Below, in pieces: positions 24,401 through 35,801 of a DNA stretch of 64,000 bases. A program made the translations under genes and the position numbers. Positions within the stretch are counted from its first letter, which is position 1, and every line of letters begins with the position of its first letter. The notes under the pieces were generated by a model. It was not told the origin of the DNA. It did no database searches and was given only the letters and a program-made list of their open reading frames with translations. This stretch comes from Rosa chinensis (taxonomy: Eukaryota; Streptophyta; Magnoliopsida; Rosales; Rosaceae), in assembly GCF_002994745.2 (NCBI RefSeq), contig NC_037094.1, forward strand, positions 43,041,139 through 43,105,138. Direction: 5' to 3'.

Positions 24401-25908
24401 TCAATGCGGATGTCATAGTCTTCTGGGAATAGACAGCAAAGCAAGAAGCATGACTTGGCAAGATCACTTTTCAAGTAATCATAGCTCAACTTTATACATT
24501 TGAAAACATCTCCCTCATCATCAAGGCTGACAGGTTGAGACATCCCTAGTCGTCGAGCTGCTTCTTCCCATTCATCCATGTCTTTATATTGCAGTGCCCT
24601 TGCAACTGTTATCAATGCAATTGGGAGACCAGCACATTCTCTAACTACCTTCCTCGCTATATCATAAAATCTGGTGGATTCATGAAAAGAATGTCCCACT
24701 TCCTTTACAAACAAGCTCCAAGAATCTTCTTTTGATAGGATGTTAAGAGGGATGATTGCTTGGCTCCTCATGACTTGACAAACAGATAATCTCCTTGTGG
24801 TGAGCAAGAGTTTAGAATTACACTTTCTAAGCTCATTGTAGCTGGGAATTCCTATGCTTGATAAATTTATATTCTTCCACATGTCGTCCAAGATTATAAG
24901 AATCCTATTTCCTCTCATTATTCTATCCTTCAATCTACCAGCTCTTCCAATTTCTGTCTCCTCTTTCAATTGCATTCCCAACATATCTGCTAATATGCCT
25001 TGAATTTTGATCAAGTCAGGGTTTTCAGATATACAAGCCATAATCACATGATCGAAGATCCCGTCTCTTTTGGCTTGTGAACTGACATATGTAACCATGG
25101 TTGTTTTGCCGACACCTCCCATTCCGTTGATGCCAATGACAGTGATGTTATCATCTTTAAGTGCCGACACGACCTTATCCATAGCTTGTCTGGTTGCTTC
25201 AAATGCCTCAAAATCTCCAGTATGCATTATACACTCGATTTCAATAGGTCGTGAAACTTGAAGTACTTTGCTGCACACAAATGTCACAATGCTTTTGACA
25301 AGCTCTCTTTCGGATCTACAAAAAGAGAGGAGTCAATCAATCGTAGGCAAATAATAGATCTAAAAGTACAAGTGCAAATCAATCTTGTTAGGATAGTCTC
25401 ATCATGCTTACACATAATTCTTGGCATCCCAGCCACAGAGATAGGCAACTTTATTTAAAGCATCTCTCCACTGCTTGACCTTGTCCATGTCTTGCCTAGA
25501 CTGTTGTTCATGTTTAGTGAAGGCTTCTTGAAAACTTCCCCTTTGATGGCGTACATCAGAGGGATCAACGTGATAAAAAAGAGGCAGAATTCTGTTCTTG
25601 TCTTCCATGCATTGAAAAATGTGTGTAAGTTCATCCAAACACCAAGAAGAAGAAGCATAATTTGGCGAGAGAACAATGATGGCAAACCATGATTCTTGGA
25701 TTGCCATTAGGAGACTTGGAGAAATAGCTGTCCCTATTTCAAGCTGCTGATCATCCTTGAATGTTTTAATCCCTCTCCTGTTTTGCAGCTCATCGTATAA
25801 ATGGGAAACAATGCCCTTGCGGGTGTCTTCACCCCTGAAACTTAAAAACACATCATGCTTCCACCGACGAGGAGAAGCCGGTTCAGCTGAGGCTCTAAGC
25901 AGGGCCAT
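18427..25908 (-). CDS. TIR / CNL-type NB-ARC / (callose synthase N-terminus)x2 NLR
   Basis: Predicted intracellular immune receptor. Exons on the minus strand by GT/AG sites: 25908-25412, 25315-24154, 23655-23448, 22657-22563, 21798-21635, 21330-21237, 21158-20912, 20242-20145, 19406-19234, 18977-18869, 18495-18427. They sum to 2916 nt, 971 residues plus TAA, with all phases matching and no internal stop. The ATG at 25908 is chosen because the frame upstream has no ATG. TIR: about residues 16-160 (HDVFLSFRGEDTR; conserved Glu about 93 in SSSWCLDEL, the NADase position). NB-ARC: P-loop GMGGVGKTT 230-238, kinase-2 ILIILDDMW to 312, RNBS-B LLLTTRR, GLPIAL 395-400, RNBS-D CFLLCCLFPEDYDI, MHD 520-522. 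These are non-TIR-class motifs. No LRR follows. Residues 554-740 and 741-949 are two copies of a callose-synthase N-terminal region (EERWERLV, ADEI, RILCEHSYKLA, GVLQ.K.GLM, TVDRSQDF..LQKFYKLYREKNNVEKL). The last exon (SDAA) also matches. Splicing is predicted, not observed. Confidence 0.85.
19978..20030. repeat. Poly(A) tract flanked by a 16-bp duplication
   Basis: AATACCTGCAGAAGCT occurs at 19978-19993 and again at 20015-20030, separated only by an A tract of about 23 bases. It lies within an NLR intron (between exons 20242-20145 and 19406-19234). This looks like a target-site duplication around a bare poly(A) insertion. Confidence 0.6.
21237..23655 (-). repeat. Integrated callose synthase unit 1 (four exons, with introns)
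   Basis: Exons 23655-23448, 22657-22563, 21798-21635 and 21330-21237 encode residues 554-740. They begin KRSRVEERWERLV and end EQLEETPEE. Compared with CalS9/GSL10-type callose synthases they keep the ADEIQ block, the RILCEHxYxLA block, the GVLQ block, the DRSQDF...FYKLYREKNNVEKL block and the ELERKTS.RKRV.ATL block. The glucan-synthase catalytic region and membrane spans are not present. The C-D intron holds a long GA microsatellite (about 21416-21470) and the B-C intron a GT tract (about 21944-21971). Confidence 0.85.
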
Positions 25909-28270
25909 TGGAAAATGAAAACCACCAAAACAAGGTTTCAAGAATAGGCCGGCAAGAAACTAACCACAAGAAGCAAAGCATGAGACTATAGAAACCACAC
26001 TAAAAAACCCAGAACAAGGGAGGTGGTAGCTGGGAACAGGTCACTAAAAATAAATAAAACATGACAAAAACTAAAAAAAAAACCAAGACTTCATGTTCAT
26101 TGGTGTTCATATCCACTTGCTCAGAGAATAAACTACATGGTTTATGATGATAACCACGATGCTAATTATAATAATAATCTCTATCTCGCGTGAAGGACAG
26201 TCAAAGCTTGGTGTCAAAAGTTATACTAATTTTTAAAATGCCCACAATACCTTTGGAATAAGAAAGAAAGTCATAATGAAATTATCTGGAAGGACTATTA
26301 TGGTAAAATTAAACACCAAAAAATTGAAGAAGTGAATGAATATAAAACTTCTACTTTCTCCTCCTTTCAATAATAACATGTGCATCACACAAGTATTCCA
26401 GTCGTCGAGAGTGCAGATGAACTGGTCTTGTTAAGTGTTCTGGAAATTGATTAAAAATAAATCCAACTACTGACATAGTGACATTACGCAACAAAGAACC
26501 AAAATAAAAATTTAAGCTATGACCACCGATCCACAATGATATTGATTTCCATAAACAATTTATAAATTACGTCTCTTTAGGAGCATTACTTAGATTAATT
26601 ATCCCTTGGATTCACCTTATTGGACTTTATCACTTTTGTCTAATCCCAATGAAGACTGTAATTACATGCTGTTGAAAAATGGCTGCATGCTGCCAATTAG
26701 TCTCAAAAGTTTTAACACCAAATGAAGGTCTTCATTTAACTTGTACAGCAACTAGAAGAATTACATCCCACTAAAATTAAGAGGTAGTGAAGAGATATAT
26801 GGGCTGAAATGGTCATGCTTAGAGCTGCATCACTAATTTACTAGGAGAAATTTAACAGATTTTATATGTGGAACGATTACTGTCCACCATTTCGGCAAAT
26901 TCAGCCTTATAAAGGGGCCATACCAAATATCAAGGTCATACAAGTCAAAATCTGTTAGAAACATGCAATCTTATGGATTCCTAGGTAGTAGAACACAATG
27001 AAATATCTACATATCAATGAAATATATTCGACTTAAATCCGCATAAATGCCTAGTCCAAACCCCCGCCAGTGGTAAGCTCTTCAAATCCTACTTCATTAT
27101 TTACTCTATAATGTGGACCAAACAGGGCAACATGTATTTTCTCATAACTTCATTATTCTCCATGACCAGATAAAATTGCCGATTTCAGCAGAAAAACTTA
27201 GCAGCCACACTGCCTTGTCTGGAAGAAATGCCGTCTATGTACGCTATTTGTCCAATCACCTCCTTGAACGTAACTAAACCTGAAAAACAGCTGTTTCATT
27301 GTTCCTTCAGTTAGGAAACCAGAAAATAAACATGAAGCTAAGTTCAACAATTCTTGTTAATGATGTTGCTTACCGGATGAACTAACAAACAGGCAGTAGC
27401 TTAATCTACGAATATCAGTTATGCAACTAACAATATTACTTTGACAAAATCATAGGTCCAGGGGTGCATTCACCCACTGAATCAACATGGTAAGACTCCT
27501 TGCTAGGTACAGCCAAACAATAAGATACTTCAATCCCCCCTCCCCACCAAATGAGAGTTACGGATACCGTGCAACAGAAAGAAGTAACTCTCATTTTCAG
27601 TTTATGTTATGTTCTTTTGTTCTTCTATTTTCCTCCCTCCTATTATTTTCACCATCCTAAGTTTTACAAATGCCACCTCCCAGGATAACAGACAACTTCT
27701 AAATTTAGCCATTCATCTCCCTTTACTTTTAATTTTAAGCGCAGGAAAAATTTATCAATAAAGTACATCACAATTCAAGTAACAAATAAAGAAAAAGGAT
27801 AAAATGCAATGTGAACAAGTACAGTGGAGGACAGACCCCACTCAGAGAAAGCTCCCCGACCTCAACATCTTCCCAAAATGTTACGCACCATTTCCTAACT
27901 CAGACCTGCAGTGGCTAATGAAGTCCTCATCGCGATACTAATATCCTTTCATGGACATATTATCTTGAAGCCCTTCTGATCAGCTAGTGCCACAAAGTCT
28001 CCCTTTCAGGAAACAGCCACAACCATTTCCTAAAAAGAGCTTTATCATCTTCACAAGAAGAGCTTTATTGTTTATCAGCATCTTCACAATGGCTAATCAA
28101 GTCCTCATTAACTCATACTAATGTCCTTACACAGCGATCTCACCAAGGGTTTTGCATTTCTGAGCCCCATACTTCTGGATTTCCGATCAACTAATGCAAC
28201 CAGTAACCTACCCTATTACTTCAATAGGGAATCAACCCCTCAACTACTCCTCCTACCGCCCCCCCCCCCC

Positions 28271-28307
<37 letters not shown>

Positions 28308-28815
28308 TCAATGGCCAAGAACCATCCTCACACTGCAATGGTCTTGAATTGTAATTGTCGAGTAAATTGGCATTTTCACTTTAAAGGAATCTAAAGGATG
28401 GGAAAGCTGAGGAGCTAATTAAATTGGTGCAGGCAGAGTTCAGTTCACACACTAATTAAGTACACAAGACAAGAAGATGGCTGTTGGAGAAGTCAAGAAA
28501 ATTTTCAGTCAACTCCTTTCTTAGAAACTTTTAACTTTTTCAAGATTGCAGGTATGCTAGCGTAAAATCTATGATTATGTACTTATTTTGGTATCTTGGT
28601 AATGTTTTAAGTTTGCCTCATAAAAATGCAACATAAAATTAACTACATATATAGAGCAGAAATTTGCTTGGAGACGAGCAAACAACTCTACATGCATACA
28701 CCAACAATAATGCAACTTATCACCGAGAAATAATAAAACAATTAAGGGAAATGGAGTAGAGTGCACTGCTACATACCCAGGAGATAAATTGAAGCCTCTT
28801 GCAACATACTCAGAA
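25909..28815. other. Intergenic region between NLR and PPR gene
   Basis: The right part of the NLR promoter and 5' leader must lie just above 25908. I see no further gene. A C12-A30+ homopolymer pair stands at about 28260-28306, and a weak duplication of the phrase GCTAATnAAGTCCTCAT occurs near 27915 and 28090. Reading frames here are short and composition-driven. Confidence 0.5.
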
Positions 28816-28816
28816 T

Positions 28817-29098
28817 GCAGTTCATTCTGAAAATGCACTACAGAACTATCAATCAGCCTTGTGTGTTTTGCTTTTCGTTTCTATAAGATTCGGCCATGTT
28901 TATCATGGCAGGACCTGACCTCAGTGGCAAGGCTGATACAAAGCAGCATGAACTGAAGAAGACCATATCCAGTATGCAGTTGATTCCAAAATGCATTACA
29001 CAAACTATTCATCAGTCTTGTGTATTAAGGCTGGACCTGACTTCAGGACCAATGTTGATACAAAGCAGCATGGACTCATGGGTTGACCATATCCAACA
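28817..29098. repeat. Tandem duplication downstream of the PPR gene
   Basis: 28817-28975 and 28976-29098 are diverged copies. Both start GCAGTT(C/G)ATTC, share GATACAAAGCAGCATG and end with GACCATATCCA. The second copy lacks about 35 internal bases. It probably lies in or near the PPR 3' untranslated region. Confidence 0.75.
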
Positions 29099-29108
29099 AG
29101 TTAGGAAT

Positions 29109-31175
29109 TTAGTTTTTCCTCCTGACAAAACTTTTTACTATTCTACAGGCCTCTTCAAAACGGTTATGCTGAACCAGAGAATCCAACATTACATTGCAAA
29201 TAGAAGAATCGGGTAAATAATCATATGCTTCCATAGAGAGGAATATCTCCTTTGCCACGTCAAGTCTTCCCAAGTCACACAATGCCTTGATAAAAACACT
29301 GTATGTATAATTGTCAGGATTCAAACCTGATCTCAACATAGCAAGAAAAAATTCCTCTGCTTTCTCAACCTTGTTCATCCTACAAAGACTTTGAATAAGA
29401 TAACTGAAAGAGTAAGTATCTGGTTTTATTCCATCTACCTGCATACTTTTCATTAGTCGCACTCCTCTAGCAATATCTCCGACGAAACACAAAGAGCGTA
29501 ACAATATATTGTATGTGATGACATTTGGAGTGATCCCCCACCTGACCATCTCAGCAAAACAATCGAAAGCGTCATCAATCTGGTGCACCCGACAGAGTCC
29601 GTCAATTATTGTACTAAAAGTGAATATATCTGGTTTGAAACCATGTTGTAGGAGCATTATCAACAGTTCATGTGCCTTACTTACCTCTCCAGCCTTGCAA
29701 TATCCAGTAAGAAGTGTATTGAATGTTACAAGGTTAGGAGGAATACCTTTCTGCTGCATATCTCCAAAAGCCTTTGATGCCATGTCCATAATTTGGGCTT
29801 TGCAAAAGCAATCAATTACCATGTTATATGAGAAGACACTAGATACAAGTCCATCCTTGGTCATTTGCTCAAAGATTTGATTCCCCTCATCAACGTTTCC
29901 AGACTTGTACATAGCTTCAATTAATGCAAGATAAGAACCAAATCCTGGTTTTCCACCTCGATGTATAAAACTTTCAAATATATCATGTACATCATCCCGA
30001 GGATGAGCTGATTCCTTTGTCAAACAAACCATTGCAACGTTAAATGTTGAACTGTCAGGCAAATAACCTTTCGCACCAGATTTCTTTAAAAACACAGCAA
30101 TCTCCCTTGCCATGTGGTTAATTGAAAGGCAATACAGTATGGTATCACAAGCTACCTTAAACAAGAGAGACTCCCTTTCAACAAAACTTAATAACAACTC
30201 AAAAGCCTTACTGGGGTCCATGCAACGAAACACCCCATGAACCAATGATCTGACAGTAGCTTCATTAGGAGTCACATTCTTATCCCTCATTATCTTCATA
30301 ACCCCAAAGGCCTCATCAACCCTCCTTGAATTACAAAACCCATCAACCAGAATTGTATAAGTACGAACATTAGGCAAGTATCCCAAGCCCTCCATTTGCT
30401 TGACTAAGCGGAGAGCTTCATCCACAATACCAATCTTGCAAACTCCATGAATGAGGATATTGTAAGTGAACCTATCAGGATAGCAATTATCTGCAGGCAT
30501 CTGTTGGAATTTCAAATAAGCCAAGTCAAGTGAATTGGACTTGACTAAGGCATCGATCACAGCATTGTACAACCTAGTGCTAAGACCAAGACCCAAAAAC
30601 GAAATTTGCCCAAAAACCTCAGCACAATACTTTGCCAAACCCAACCTCCCCCAACTACCAATTAATATGCAAAGCAAATCTTCAGTGACCTTCAAACCTG
30701 AGTTGTTAATATCTTTTAGCAATTCAACAGACAACACAACTGGGCCTTTCCTGAAAAGAGTGTTGGCTAAAACACTGCGAACCGATTGATTCTTTAAGAA
30801 CAAGGGATCAATATTCGAAACCCATATCGAAAACTTGAAAGGGTGCAATGGGTTTTCTTGGTTTTGCAAGACACTAGCAACGGCCTGAGGATTCAAAACG
30901 ATCCTCCTGGCATTCAACTCGTGGTCGAGTAACAAAAACCAGTCCTTGCGAGAAAGAATTCGAGCAATGTAGAGGTGGTCGATTGGTTTATTAGCAACAC
31001 GAAAATTGGTATTCTTAGCTGAAATGAGATTGTTTCGAAGCTCAAAGTAATTACCTTTGTGAGGAGCAGAAGGCAGAGGCTTGCTGGGTTTGATTTTTGA
31101 TGAAGGCGAGGGTTTGTGAGGGAGGGTTCTGAGTGCCGGTGAGACCCTAGAGGCTAAAGAAGAAAGCCATCTCAT
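29109..31175 (-). CDS. PPR40: Mitochondrial PPR protein, PPR40-like (At3g16890 type)
   Basis: Single-exon gene of 688 residues; ATG at 31175, since the frame upstream starts only with GTG. The N-terminus (MRWLSSLASRVSPALRTLP) is Ser/Arg-rich and poor in acids, as in mitochondrial presequences. A PPR40-typical block (DWFLLLDHELNARRI, VASVLQNQENPLHPFKF) precedes about a dozen P-class PPR units with the pattern YNILIHGVCK..VDEALRL and NVITYNILLRSLC. There is no E, E+ or DYW extension, so no editing deaminase is expected. Known of the family: Arabidopsis PPR40 associates with mitochondrial complex III and affects electron flow and stress response. The orthology call rests on remembered resemblance across the length. 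There are no stops or frameshifts, and the gene looks functional. Confidence 0.9.
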   Translation of the reverse strand: MRWLSSLASRVSPALRTLPHKPSPSSKIKPSKPLPSAPHKGNYFELRNNLISAKNTNFRVANKPIDHLYIARILSRKDWFLLLDHELNARRIVLNPQAVASVLQNQENPLHPFKFSIWVSNIDPLFLKNQSVRSVLANTLFRKGPVVLSVELLKDINNSGLKVTEDLLCILIGSWGRLGLAKYCAEVFGQISFLGLGLSTRLYNAVIDALVKSNSLDLAYLKFQQMPADNCYPDRFTYNILIHGVCKIGIVDEALRLVKQMEGLGYLPNVRTYTILVDGFCNSRRVDEAFGVMKIMRDKNVTPNEATVRSLVHGVFRCMDPSKAFELLLSFVERESLLFKVACDTILYCLSINHMAREIAVFLKKSGAKGYLPDSSTFNVAMVCLTKESAHPRDDVHDIFESFIHRGGKPGFGSYLALIEAMYKSGNVDEGNQIFEQMTKDGLVSSVFSYNMVIDCFCKAQIMDMASKAFGDMQQKGIPPNLVTFNTLLTGYCKAGEVSKAHELLIMLLQHGFKPDIFTFSTIIDGLCRVHQIDDAFDCFAEMVRWGITPNVITYNILLRSLCFVGDIARGVRLMKSMQVDGIKPDTYSFSYLIQSLCRMNKVEKAEEFFLAMLRSGLNPDNYTYSVFIKALCDLGRLDVAKEIFLSMEAYDYLPDSSICNVMLDSLVQHNRFEEACRIVKSFVRRKN

Positions 31176-31555
31176 TTCCCTCACCCTAGAGGCTAAAGAG
31201 TAACCAATTCAATAAACTAAGGCTGAATTAGAGTATCGCCGATTCTCCCCCAGAGCATAGCGAACAATCTCATCACATTTGGTTGGAGTCTCCATAGAAA
31301 AGGATTGACTATGAATCAAAGGAGAGCTCAAGGGTTAAGTAATTGGTAAAAAGGCTGAAAGGATTTTCCAAGGGTTTCAACTTTCAAGAGAACTCTCGAG
31401 TGTTTCATTCTCAAACTCTTGAGAGTCTCATTTCCCAGTATATACCTTTTTATATTTATTTATTTTTAAATCAAAAATACATGTGTATGTAAGGATTTGA
31501 TTACCCAAACAGCCAAACTCTGTTATTTACGTACATTTGACGTTCTAAATTGGAA
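31176..31555. other. PPR gene 5' flank
   Basis: Contains the likely promoter and leader of the minus-strand PPR gene. A short direct repeat (CCTAGAGGCTAAAGA) spans the start region at about 31146 and 31186. No other gene is seen. Confidence 0.5.
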
Positions 31556-31568
31556 AGTATTTACATTT

Positions 31569-32731
31569 TTTTTTTTTTGGAATAAAGGGCCGGTGCGGCT
31601 GCCTTCAAATCTTGATTAATGAAACTGTCGAATACAAGGAGGGGACAATGAGCCTAAACCCCTAATTACAATAAGCATCTAGAGTATTTTCTGAAATAAT
31701 ATCAGAAATCTCTATGGGAGACTTGTATTCTAACAAGCACCAACTAGTAAAGAGTGCACAAATAGTTACTTCATTTGCTTTAACATAGCAGTGACACAGC
31801 GAAAAGATAACTCGATATGTAACCCGATTACAACATAGCATAATTACCAGCTTTAGCACAGCTTTCCCGATTTCCCCCATGTTGCCGTTGGAGAACAGCT
31901 CCGTCGACACTTAGTTTCATCTTACCACTAGGAGGGTGCGACCATTTGGGAACTCGCCACCTAACTAGGGCAAACCAGGCACACAAAAGGTGCAGTCCAG
32001 GACTAAGCCCACGTCGCCCTGCCCTAAACTGATAGGGACTTATTACTGGCATATAACCACCATTACCTACTAAAGACCAACAACAATAAAACATAAAGTA
32101 AATAAAATAAAGGGAATTTGGGCCCAGAGCCCAAAACCCAATCAGCCCAACCAAAGAGGAAAACCGAGCAGCTTGCCACCATCCAGCACACCAGATCCAC
32201 GTCGTCCTACTACCGACGGGCATCCTCCCACATCGAGCGAACTCCAACAGCCCTTCTATCCTTCCATCCTCCCCAACACACCTGTAAGCATCGCCGCCAC
32301 TCCCATCTACTCCTCTGCACATGAAGGTTCCAAGCGACACAGACCAGATTGAATCCCTCCGATCCGATCTGATCCCCTTAGATCCAGCCTTCACACCTTT
32401 AGACGACCCCGCCTCTTGCTGACCGCCTTCCGGTCGTGGGAGATCGAGCCCAGCCCCACACTCAAGCCACCGAGCCCGCAAGCACCGCCACCTTGCGTTT
32501 TGGGCAGTGAGACCACCATGCAGTCTCCTCCCTGACAGGAATGATTCCGTGGACAACCACCACCGGGCACTAGGCCCCTTCCAAACCCGTCTGACGACGA
32601 CGCCGCCACGAGGGCGAGCCGCCAGAGGGTACACGCTCTCTCTGTTTTTCTTTCGCTCACGCTCTCTCTAGGAACTGCAACGATGGAGGTTTTAAGTAGG
32701 CCTGATTATTTCCCAGAAAATTGAGAAGGAT
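31569..32731 (-). mobile_element. LINE-type (non-LTR) retrotransposon copy
   Basis: Flanked by a 13-bp target-site duplication AGTATTTACATTT (31556-31568 and 32732-32744) and ending in poly(A) on the minus strand (T run at 31569). Near its 3' end it encodes a plant LINE RNase H-like start, WSHPPSGKMKLSVDGA. The 5' two thirds are G+C-rich leader-like sequence with no reverse transcriptase, so it is an internally deleted or chimeric copy. The long minus-strand open frame across it (31828-32634) is not a host gene. Confidence 0.85.
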
Positions 32732-32744
32732 AGTATTTACATTT

Positions 32745-33490
32745 AAACTGGTTTAGATTTGTTTCTTGACCGATCAGTTACTGTTCATTGAATTTTTTGT
32801 TAATTTATTTATTTTCAAATTGAAATATGTTTTATGTAAATAGATGGTAATGATAAACATTATGAATAACCTGCCAATAAAACCATTAATTATTTCAGGT
32901 GAACAAAAAAAGACATAGAATTTTTTGTTTTTTTTTGGGTGGACAAATTATGAGCCACCGAAATTTACCGACAATTTTTCTTGAAATGAGTGAAGTAACT
33001 ACCAATAATTTTTTTGAAAAGATTGAAACAACCACCGACAACTTTGAACAAACCAGATTATTTGCATATTATTCAATCTAACGGTTATTGTCAATGTAAT
33101 CTTATCTAAGCTTGTTTAATCCTATGATCAAATACTCCCAAAGTCCAAAATTTCAAAAAGAAGTACAGCATAATTGGATTATACAGGTTCACTTCGTGTT
33201 AGCGGGTTGGCCCGTGGCCAACCCATTTATTAAATGAGTCATGGCGGGTTGACCCACGGCCGACCCGCTTTTTAATTGTGCGGGTTCAACCCGCTTTATT
33301 TCGTGCGGGTTTCGAGTCGTGTTATTGGGTCGTGTCGGAATTGATAGCTCTATGTTGACATGTCCTTATCAACTGATCATGTTTGGCGTGAAAAATGTCA
33401 ATAAATAGATAAAATTTGTGCACTCCATTCGTATAGAATATGATATTAGCAAATCTTCTCCTTTTTCAAATCTCTAGAATTACATATTTT
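32745..33490. other. Intergenic stretch with CGGGTT-rich repeats
   Basis: A+T-rich, except for 33195-33340, where GCGGGTT(G/C) and its complement AACCCGC alternate around GTGGCCAACCC-type phrases. That pattern is common in the subterminal regions of plant DNA transposons. I could not define ends. Confidence 0.4.
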
Positions 33491-33499
33491 CTCTCTTTC

Positions 33500-33804
33500 C
33501 CTCATTTCAATGAAGAGGTTGTGGGCTAAGATTCGATAGTCTCAGGATGAAGATTATTAAGAGATGTGTGTAACTAATGCCATTGTGATCGCAGTAGTTG
33601 CCGAATCTACTAATCAAACTCAACAGCAGGGTTCTCTATAGGGTCGTGCACCAAACAAGGAGCCATTTAGAGAAGAAAGAGACAAACATGATGGAAGATT
33701 ACTTTGTTGAATGTCCAGTGTTCAAGGATTGGGAATTCCGAACACGCTACAGGAAGAGTCACAATGTCTTTAACCGCATCTCTGGTGACCTTTGCTGCTA
33801 TGAT
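33500..33804 (+). pseudogene. PIF/Harbinger (ALP1-like) transposase N-terminal fragment
   Basis: The translation around 33690-33804 reads MEDYFVECPVFKDWEFRTRY, then HNVFNRISGDL. This is the N-terminal helix block of plant PIF/Harbinger nucleases (ALP1-like proteins). Upstream codons continue the family in broken frames. After the LTR insertion the family continues for a few codons (DRYFVQKSNVAKKV, 35802-35850), then switches to F-box/LRR sequence. Confidence 0.65.
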
Positions 33805-35801
33805 TGATCGGACGAATATTTTATATGTTTTTAGTATCATTTTCTCTACATTTTACTTAGTTATTCTCTTAACAATATCATTTCTAACTTAGTTTTGTAT
33901 TTTTAGGTACATTTGAGCTTCAAACGCAGGAAATGAGCTAAGAAGAGCTGGAAATGATGGAAATGAAGGCAAGGAGGAAATGTGGCGCAAAAATGACAAA
34001 GAAATGGAGAAATGAAGCTTTCCTAATTCTACTAGGAGAATGAATCCTAGTTGAAGTAGGAATCCTAATGCAACTAGGAGTAAGCTCGGAAAATGTGCTT
34101 GGAAATGAAGAAATGACAGAGTCCTAGTTGGATGAGGAAACCTGATCACACTAGGATACCTGGTGGTGCTAGGAGATGCTGTGTCTTGAAAATGACTCAA
34201 GATAGTTCAAGAATGTTCTAGAATAAAGAAGGAATTTCAGCAATATGAAGATTAATTTCGAATTGGCCCATTTTGGGAGAGTTTGGCCCGAAGTTTGAAT
34301 CATGTGACTTGCACATGATGCTCTAGATCCTTCTTGAAGTTTTGGAGGAGTTATAGGCCTATTCTACATGCCTTTGCCGTGAGAATTACAAGGAATTATC
34401 AAAATATTTCGGCAATATCTTTAAGGGATTATTATTGGATTTTCTTGAGATTTTATGAGAGAAAATAAAGTAATAAGAATTGATTCATGACTCTATATAC
34501 AAGGAGGCCGAAAATAAGTCTAGATACATGGAAGATTTCTGCCAAAGAAAGGTTACTTGCTCTCTAATTCATATGTTATTTTTCTATTGGTCGAAGTGAT
34601 GTAATTTAAGAGAAATTCAAGGGAACCCTAGCCCTTGCCGTTCACTATATAAAGGGAGTTTGTGAAGACATTCAACACACCACAAAATTCAGAATCAAAT
34701 ACACAAACACTCCCATTTCTCTTCCAAGGTTTCGGCAATTTCAAGATTTCCAAAGTTCAAGGTTGTGAAGCATCTATTCATCCATTCAACCATCCTTGCC
34801 GTAGCTCTCATCCATTCCACCACCTTTTGAAGCTTCTTGCGTCCTTGAAGATCAAAAAGTGTAACCATGGAACCCTATTTTCTGTTTTCGGTTTTGAACT
34901 ATGTAAACCTCTTTCATGTTTTATATAAATTGCGTTTGGATTTCATTCTTGGTTTCTTGTTATGCGATTTCTATGGTGGATGAAAGATTGAATTTAGTTA
35001 TGTGATTTTCGAATACTATGAAGCATGTTTTAGGTTTTCAAAAAGATAAATTGCGATTTCAAAGTGTTCTTGCATGATTGTTAATTTCGAACTTCAATCC
35101 CATCTTTTATGTGTTAATTGATCTTTGGATGCATACTTAGGTTGATGAACATGTAATTGAATCCATATTAAGGTCCTAGCGTTTTAGGCTTTAATAATTT
35201 CTGTGGAAAACCTATAATTACTTAGGTAAATTAACAATGAGTCTTGCATGCTTGATTAGCGTTCTAACTTGTGTTCTTGACTTGAATTGATCAAACTTCT
35301 ATGATTCTTAATGCATTATGAGTGTTTTTGTTAGTGATTAGCTACCACTAGTGATTGCATGACTAATAGGGTTAACTATGGTGCGTTCATCTAGTTAATT
35401 TAATTAAGGAAAGTAAAAAGAATTTTGTATGCGTTCATCTTTGTTCTTGATTGATTTTATGCTTGGATATATTTTGATTCGTGATTTGATGTTTGGACCC
35501 TTGCCAACGTGTTAGTAGTAGTTAATTTCATATTATTTTCGTTCCATTCATATAAATTCTATTTGATTCTTGTTTTGATGTGTCACATGTACATAAATAC
35601 TTAGTTGTTAAATTAGAAAATAAAATCTTAAATCCCCTTCTTATTTTCGTAAATATTATGTATATATATTCTTTAATTTGTTTTACTAACGTTTTATTTT
35701 TCAGGAATTAATTAGGCCCTAATCCCCGGTTGAGAACGATCCCTACTTATTCTTACTACCTTGATAGGGTTTTAAATTGATACACTAATTTGTATACGTC
35801 A
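33805..35801 (+). mobile_element. Solo LTR, Athila-related
   Basis: Runs from TGATCGGACGAATATT to GTATACGTCA, 1997 bp, between perfect 5-bp duplications ATGAT (33800-33804 and 35802-35806). It carries a TATA box (TATATAAAG, 34646-34654) and the family's 3' phrase CCCCGGTTGAGAACGATCCC. It splits the Harbinger-like frame exactly. No internal region is present, so this is a solo LTR. Confidence 0.9.

Noticed and set aside
28121..28394. Frames rich in Pro and Lys
   Set aside because: Produced by the C and A homopolymers at 28260-28306.
31828..32634. Long minus-strand open frame of 268 codons
   Set aside because: It lies inside a retroposed element bounded by a 13-bp target duplication and poly(A). 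Only its last part resembles a LINE RNase H; the rest is G+C-rich leader.
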